64,000 bases of DNA from Armigeres subalbatus (Eukaryota > Arthropoda > Insecta > Diptera > Culicidae): positions 68,491,203 through 68,555,202 of the forward strand of contig NC_085139.1 in assembly GCF_024139115.2 (NCBI RefSeq), in the 5' to 3' direction. Both the position numbers and the translations under genes were made by a program. Within the stretch, counting starts at the first letter, position 1. Each line of letters opens with the position of its first letter. The notes beneath the pieces were generated by a model. That model did no database searches. It saw only the letters and a list, made by a program, of their open reading frames with translations, and had not been told where the DNA came from. This document shows, piece after piece, positions 58,491 to 64,000 of the stretch.

Positions 58491-60089
58491 TGCGTAATGG
58501 CGGATGTTGTATTATAATTGTAAAAAAAATGTCTCATGATTGACCTTAAATTTGAAACGACTAATGCTTTTTATTTAGTCTATTCCGTTCATATGACCTA
58601 CCAGATAGACCGGAATCTTTTTTTTATTGAGGACGTTTGTGGTCCTGAATAAAGAGCACATTCCTAGGGTTTGGGTCTCGGTGATATTTTGCAATAGTAA
58701 TGCAAAAGCTTAAGAACAAAACATATTTAACCAGTTTGGAAAAACTCCATCAAATATTGAAAATTTAATTTCAAAAATATTAAACATGTAGACTAAATCA
58801 TATTTTCTACTTTGCAATTGACAAATGCTAGATCTACTCAGTAAACTTTGGAACGGATTCTATCACATCCATTTTGTCCTTAAGGGCAAAAAAGAACTAA
58901 TTACCACGCTTTTTGTGACAAACTGGGCGCCAATTTTGACATACTATTAGGAAGGAGTGCATCACGAATTTATTCAAAATTGAAACATCGATACAATTGG
59001 CACTGGTTTACAAAACAAACATAGGGTAAATCACTACTTGGGCCTATAGACCCGGTTCCCGGCTCACTGCACAGAAAACTAATGATTTATACTGTTTGGA
59101 TGCCGTAGGTTTATGATTGATAATTTTTAAAAAGACTCCCATTTATTTTTCACAATACTCAATATTTTTCAATCACTTATTTTACTCCTAATTGATCCAA
59201 TTGTAGAAAACAAAAATGTAGATTTCAAAATTCGCTCTCCGATGCCACACCACTGAGCCGGAGTGATTCTTTCCACTTTTACAAAACGGTATCATCGAAT
59301 AAACTTACATCGAATAAACACCTACCTGAAAATCGTCACAGTGCTCGATACAACCATTGCTTGAAGCTGTTAATCACCACACCATAATTCTAAACACAAG
59401 CACTTTAATTATTCCTATTTGTTCGTTTCACTAGAACTTATTTCAATGTATTAGAATACATTTTAAAATGTATTATCAAACCGAACAAAAATTCACCTCG
59501 GCCCAAGAACTTCTAGCAGCACCGTGCTGCCAAAAGGCCAGGATTATGAAAATGATCCTTCATCGTTAGTAGGAAAATTGTCTCATACGTTGACGCTATC
59601 ATGTTATTTATAATTCTCTCGATTTCAAAAGGTGGAAAAAATATTGTTTTTAAGTATTTGGAAGAAATTTGGATGAGTAAATATGTCTTCTCAACCAAAT
59701 AAAAATGATTATGAATAATACCATCTGGCATCTTGTTGTCGTGGAACGTGCATATTTTTGTTTACGTCGCATTTTTTACCTTCCTGAGAGAGAATGAGTG
59801 TAAAATGTTGAGAGATTGAGTGAAATTTTGCTTAGGCTGGGAACTGGGCTTTATGTATGCTGGAATGGCAATCACTATGACTGAAATGGGTGCTGCATCT
59901 CGGTAATTTCAACCAAATAAAAGCTGTTTTGAACGATATTTAGCACGAATAACTATTTTTTAAGCAGAAGTGAACCTCAATGTAGTATTATACATCCCAC
60001 AAAATTCAGGAAAAGTTGCTTCCTGCCATAAATATCAATTAAATAATGCAGTCGTACGCATGTTAGGCCGGGAATGGGGTAAGAAACCC
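58491..60089. other. No gene seen
   Basis: About 1.6 kb of AT-rich DNA. The only frame noted, 59513-59731 (minus), lacks a domain. Loose inverted similarity between CCCGGTTCCCGGCTC (59050) and TAGGCTGGGAACTGGG (59833) may mark an old element. Confidence 0.45.
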
Positions 60090-60181
60090 TAGTAGCTGCT
60101 TTGCCTCTTCATCGCTGTAAAGAAATTCGAAAACAGCAAGGCCAGTAAATGCCAAAATTCATAAAGAACGAAAAGAAAGAG
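60090..60181 (+). repeat. Dispersed 90-bp repeat, copy 1
   Basis: Shares TGCTTTG, CTCTTCATCGCTGTAAAGAA and CCAGTAAATGCCAAAATTCA with 62967-63056 (same orientation, diverged). Confidence 0.7.
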
Positions 60182-61971
60182 CCCCATAAAAAATTTGACA
60201 GCTCCCAAATTTCACGGGTGACTATCAAATCGACCTATTTTCTTACCGACGAAGTCGATTATCGTTGACTACTTATTTTCGTCGCCAGATTTATTGAATA
60301 AATAAATCGGTTGCTGATTTCATCGGTTAAATAATCGATTGATTGTATTTGTTGCCTATTTTGATCGCCTGATTAATGAACGTACGAAATCGGGTGCCTG
60401 TGTTTATGAATTTAAAATGAAGCAAGCTCGGAAGCAAGTGAGTATTTGATAATTAAAATATTTAAATTCGACTAATTTGAGAGTTTTTCAGACCGAGGTA
60501 CGTTCCAGAACATGCCGGAAGACTGGTTTTCCGATAATTAGCAGTAATCAAGGTAAGTAATAAGTTTTGAAAGATTTTCACATCTGTGTGGATAACTGGC
60601 TCCCAGAGAAAGTTCGACAAAAGTTTGGAAATGGTTCTTTAGATACTCCAGTAGAATGTAACCATTTGACCGTATTTGAAGTAACCGGATCATTGATTAG
60701 GTTTACTTTCCTTGTGTTATTTGACAAATATATGGAGAAAAAAAGTCTGAAGCAAAATTTTCCCACGATCTGCGGCTGCAGTTGAAGATAGATATTTAGT
60801 CACAGTTTAAAACGGGAAGGTGACAATTTTTGTCGTAAAGAGATGGGATATTTGATCCGTGCCGATATTTTGTAACTTTCACTCTAGAAAATACATCCAA
60901 CTAAATACCTGAAAACAAAAGGATATTTTCCAAAATGTCATTAAATAGTTTTAAAAAAATATGAAGATTGAGAGTACATAAAGGTAGCATTCGTCGGACT
61001 TTGGTCCCCATGTATTCTGATTATGGTCAGATTGTTGATATTCCGTGCTAATTAATCACGTTGAAACATGGGGGCGTACTACATATTCGAGGTGGAAAAC
61101 TATCTTGCCGGATGATCGCGTCCTAAGGTCCACGTCCTAAGTATTAAAAGATTTCATTCGATTTCAGTGTGTATTCCTAGAAAACTTCATAATTTTATTT
61201 ACGTAATTCCTTATTTTTCTTGCAGAATCATGAAGTTTGAGGCGATCCCGCTCGATCGAAAAAGTGTTCATGCACTCTTGTCTGGGTCAAGATCTTCGGA
61301 AGTATGGACATTCCTCGAATAATTGTCCAAGGCATCCATTAAATCGATTAAACACCCTATTTGGTCGGATTACAATATTTTGCACACCGATGAATCTCTA
61401 GATTTAATCTGATGCACTAGATGATGAAATTAAATAAACCGATTTAACCCCATATTTCGTCTGCTGTTAATTATTTTCCTCATAAATTAATCTATAGACT
61501 AAGTCTGATCTGCTCCCTGGTGAATTTTAATGAAGCGATTAAACAACCTACTTTGTCTGATTTGAATATTTTATACATCAATAAATCTATATATTTGATC
61601 TAATCTGATCTACGATGAAATTTAATAAATCGATTAAACACCCTATTTCGCCTGATTTCATTATTTGCCACACCGATCAATCTATAGATTATTTCTGATT
61701 TGCTCAATAATAATTTTTAATAACTCGATTAATTACTCTATTTCATCTGGTTTCATCACACATCATTTAATACGAAATTGACCTATGATTCATTCGATTT
61801 TGTCGATATTAGTCTACCGATTTCGTTTGACGTCGCGTCGGTGGTGTCCCCTGTAAAAGTCCCATATGGCTTGGTGAAACAATCTATAAATTCGTCGGGT
61901 CCTACATAGATCGATCATACCGACGTGAACCGATTTAGTCGGGGGGAAAGTCGGGAGGATTTTTTATGGGG
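60182..61971. mobile_element. TIR element with CCCCATAAAAAAT ends
   Basis: A 13-bp perfect inverted repeat (CCCCATAAAAAAT at the left, ATTTTTTATGGGG at the right) bounds 1790 bp. AG follows both ends and is a possible 2-bp duplication. The interior holds a diverged 95-bp tandem array and short CGATT/AATCG words throughout. No transposase frame. A 72-codon frame at 60567-60785 has no domain. Confidence 0.65.
61340..61770 (+). repeat. Diverged tandem repeat, about 95 bp, 4-5 copies
   Basis: CGATTAAACACCCTATTT-like landmarks at about 61345, 61440, 61536, 61631 and 61726 give a period of 95-96 bp. Units also share GATGAATCTNTAGATTT-like and GATCTGCT words with substitutions. Confidence 0.8.
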
Positions 61972-61979
61972 AGATCTTT

Positions 61980-62966
61980 CCGTGCAGTGCCCTATAGATA
62001 GAGCAGGACTGACAATAGTCATTCTCGTCGCATGAAGAAAGCGAAAAAAAAATAGTCTTCGTCATAACATTGCACGACGCAACACCTATTCGTTTTCTTC
62101 GCGCCGCACACGTACTACGACGATAGTCGCGCAGCCAAAAGTTATGACGATTTTCGTCGTCACTTCTTCACACAATTGATTGCACGTCATTATATACGGA
62201 CTGGTTAAAAACATAATAGCGTCTCAAATAAACAAATAGTAGGAACTTTGGTAACATAAATGTATCGATAATGCAACGTACACACCAGTCAAGCAGTTTG
62301 ACGAACATTGACTCCGCCCCCAAGAAATCGCTTCGGTTGCTGCTTTGTTTGAACGTGTGTGAAGTTGTTCGAACAACCATTTGACAGTTGGCGGCTCGGT
62401 TGGAAAAAATTAAAACGGTTTGATTTTGGTTTGAGTTGTCGGGGGTGGAGTCAAGGTTCGCCGAACATGTTTGAGCATTTGTAGTGAAGTTGCACAAACC
62501 CCCTTTTTTTTTTTGATGGTTGGTGCTCGAGTTGGTGCTTCGGTCGTTCGTGTGTGATATTGTTGGTCGAATAAATTGATTGTTCGTGTCGGTGTTGATA
62601 AAAATTGATGAATGTTTGAATAAACGGGAGGTGGAGTCAATGTTGGTCGAACTGCTTGACCGTGTGTACGTTCCATAACATCCATAACGCTTTCAAACGT
62701 TGCTTTAAATTCATTATTACAAAGGATTAGTAAAAATCTTCGCATAGCAGCTGCCGCTTGAAGAATAACGGTATGAAGACTTCGTTCTTCGATGTCGTCA
62801 TGACGATTTGGTTACATGACGAAAGCTAACGTCGTGCGCGTCATTGATGATGTGTAGAGTAGCAATGAAGACACTGCAACTCGTCGCTACTGTGGCATTT
62901 CGTGCTATGACGATGACGATTGTCAGCCCTGAGGTAGAGGCTTTATTCTTATAGGGCACTGCACGG
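61980..62966. mobile_element. MITE-like element with CCGTGCAGTGCCCTATA ends
   Basis: A 17-bp perfect inverted repeat bounds 987 bp. Both arms continue with degenerate inverted homology (GACTGACAATAGTCAT at the left, ATGACGATTGTCAG at the right) and many CGTCATGACG-type words. It is interrupted by the element at 62275-62672. Confidence 0.75.
62275..62672. mobile_element. MITE nested in the 61980 element
   Basis: AACGTACACACCAGTCAAGC at the left and the complementary TTGACCGTGTGTACGTT at the right, extending inward over about 55 bp (AACATTGACTCC and GGAGTCAATGTT). The GGTGGAGTCAA word also recurs inside (about 62444). Confidence 0.75.
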
Positions 62967-63056
62967 ACTGCTTTGTCTCTTTCTTGCTGCAAAGAAATTA
63001 GAAAACAACAAGCCCAGTAAACGTCAAAATTTATGAAGAACAAAAGAGAAACCTCT
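62967..63056 (+). repeat. Dispersed 90-bp repeat, copy 2
   Basis: See 60090-60181; directly follows the right end of the MITE at 61980-62966. Confidence 0.7.
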
Positions 63057-63604
63057 TTCTCCTTCCTGCGTCCTGCGTCCGATTGTTCCGGATTTATAAG
63101 AAGTTAGGTTTATTTGAATTTCGTTAAATGTAGGCCTATCTCAACTTTTTTGTCTGTACATATTTGACCTCTCTAGGCATAAAAAATGACTCGTCTCGGA
63201 ACTAGTTACCTTCAGCATGAGCTGTATTTGCGCAATGCATAATTCTGCCGAGCTATGGAAGGATTGGATCCACATTAATTAAACATCAATTATAATTCCA
63301 ATATTCTCAATTCTCAAAAGTTTTATAAAAAACTCTTTTCATATTTCTGAGAACATGAGATAATAATCTAGTAATATTCTTTTCATTCCTGGAATTTAGG
63401 TTAGAATTGCAAAGCTTTACTCAGGATCCCTTACTTATATAATAGTTCTCAAATAAAAAAAAAGTTGTTATATCCTTTCAGAATTTTAAAAGCTTTTTTA
63501 CTGTTTGTTAACATTACATTATAAACCGCGATTCAAAGCCAAATTGTGTTTTGTGCATTGCTGGCACGATGAAAATCCCATGCCTAGGAATGTAAATAGT
63601 AAAA
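63057..63604. other. No gene seen
   Basis: AT-rich DNA with no frame, repeat or element end recognised. Confidence 0.5.
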
Positions 63605-63718
63605 CCCCAAACGCAATATAACGGAACGGCGACGGAAACGGCGAATTTGACAGATAATATATGGGCTAACTGTCAAATTTTCCGTTTCCGTCGCCGTTCC
63701 GTTGTATTGCGTTTGGGG
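63605..63718. mobile_element. Short palindromic MITE
   Basis: 49-bp arms (63605-63653 and 63670-63718) are reverse complements with few mismatches around a 16-base loop. They contain CAACGGAACGGCGACGGAAA-like sequence and GTCAAATT/AATTTGAC. GC-rich compared with its surroundings. Confidence 0.9.
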
Positions 63719-64000
63719 CTTAAGCCTCCTCCGTGGTCTTGCATCAGAAGAATGAAAGTTTTTAAACATCAAACATCTCAATTTCCACCTTTTTATTGGG
63801 AATGTCGTTAACTCACTTTAAAACGAAAATTATTAGTGAAAATTATATGTGGTACCAAATCAAGTCATATTATACATAGTTTCTGCAACCAAATCGGTCT
63901 GAATTGTGCTGCTAGGGAAATTATTTTTTCTTGAAAATTCAATCGATTGAATGGGTTTGATAAAAAGTCAAGCGAAAATCAATTATTCACTTTTACATGC
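63719..64000. other. No gene seen
   Basis: AT-rich sequence up to the window end, no feature recognised. Confidence 0.5.

Overview
The window is animal, non-bacterial DNA that looks like repeat-dense insect heterochromatin, most probably from a culicine mosquito of the Aedes type. The reasons are the mix of Jockey-, R1- and RTE-clade LINE remnants, a BEL/Pao and a Ty3/gypsy LTR retrotransposon, many short inverted-repeat elements, and tandem families built on TTGGCCGAA and on AGCCTC...GAGGCT. The genus is inferred from this combination and is not proven by the sequence. I see no convincing host protein-coding gene. Almost every recognisable coding stretch belongs to a decayed transposable element.

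Layout. 1-9 kb: a 23-bp satellite array on the + strand (1-2430) and the same satellite inverted (about 6480-8930), with about 4 kb between them that holds a near-perfect palindrome (5555-5800). 9-13 kb: unique-looking, no gene seen. 13.1-14.85 kb: the 5' part of a Jockey-clade LINE. 15.5-28 kb: a composite inverted-repeat family made of GGCCGAA arrays around a palindromic GAGACGTCTC-rich core, present in several copies and itself interrupted by TIR elements; a GATCCATA foldback element (21.0-21.75 kb); and a degraded Ty3/gypsy element (24.3-26.1 kb). 28.2-32 kb: a nearly complete but dead Jockey LINE. 34-35.4 kb: part of another Jockey ORF1. 35.4-38.4 kb: a 3-kb element with short terminal inverted repeats that is filled by two unrelated tandem arrays (131 bp and 143 bp). 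38.94-39.47 kb: about 265 uninterrupted AG units.

43-55.2 kb holds a four-layer nest. An R1-clade LINE is split inside ORF1 by a TIR element (44226-54289, 2-bp duplication). That element is split by a foldback element (44660-53587). The foldback is split by a BEL/Pao retrotransposon (46179-53262, 5-bp duplication ACTGT). Inside the BEL element a segment of about 0.92 kb carrying the end of gag and the start of the protease is inverted between 13-bp inverted repeats. 55-64 kb: RTE and R1 scraps, a non-autonomous hAT element with an exact 8-bp duplication (57094-57949), and a cluster of nested MITE-like elements (60.18-63.06 kb).

How it works together: nothing here forms a host pathway. The recurrent architectural theme is inverted-repeat elements whose arms are themselves tandem repeats (the GGCCGAA family, the GATCCATA element, and possibly the 23-bp satellite pair). 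That theme and the inverted segment in the BEL element are the most unusual observations. All element classifications rest on motifs read by eye; no database search was possible.
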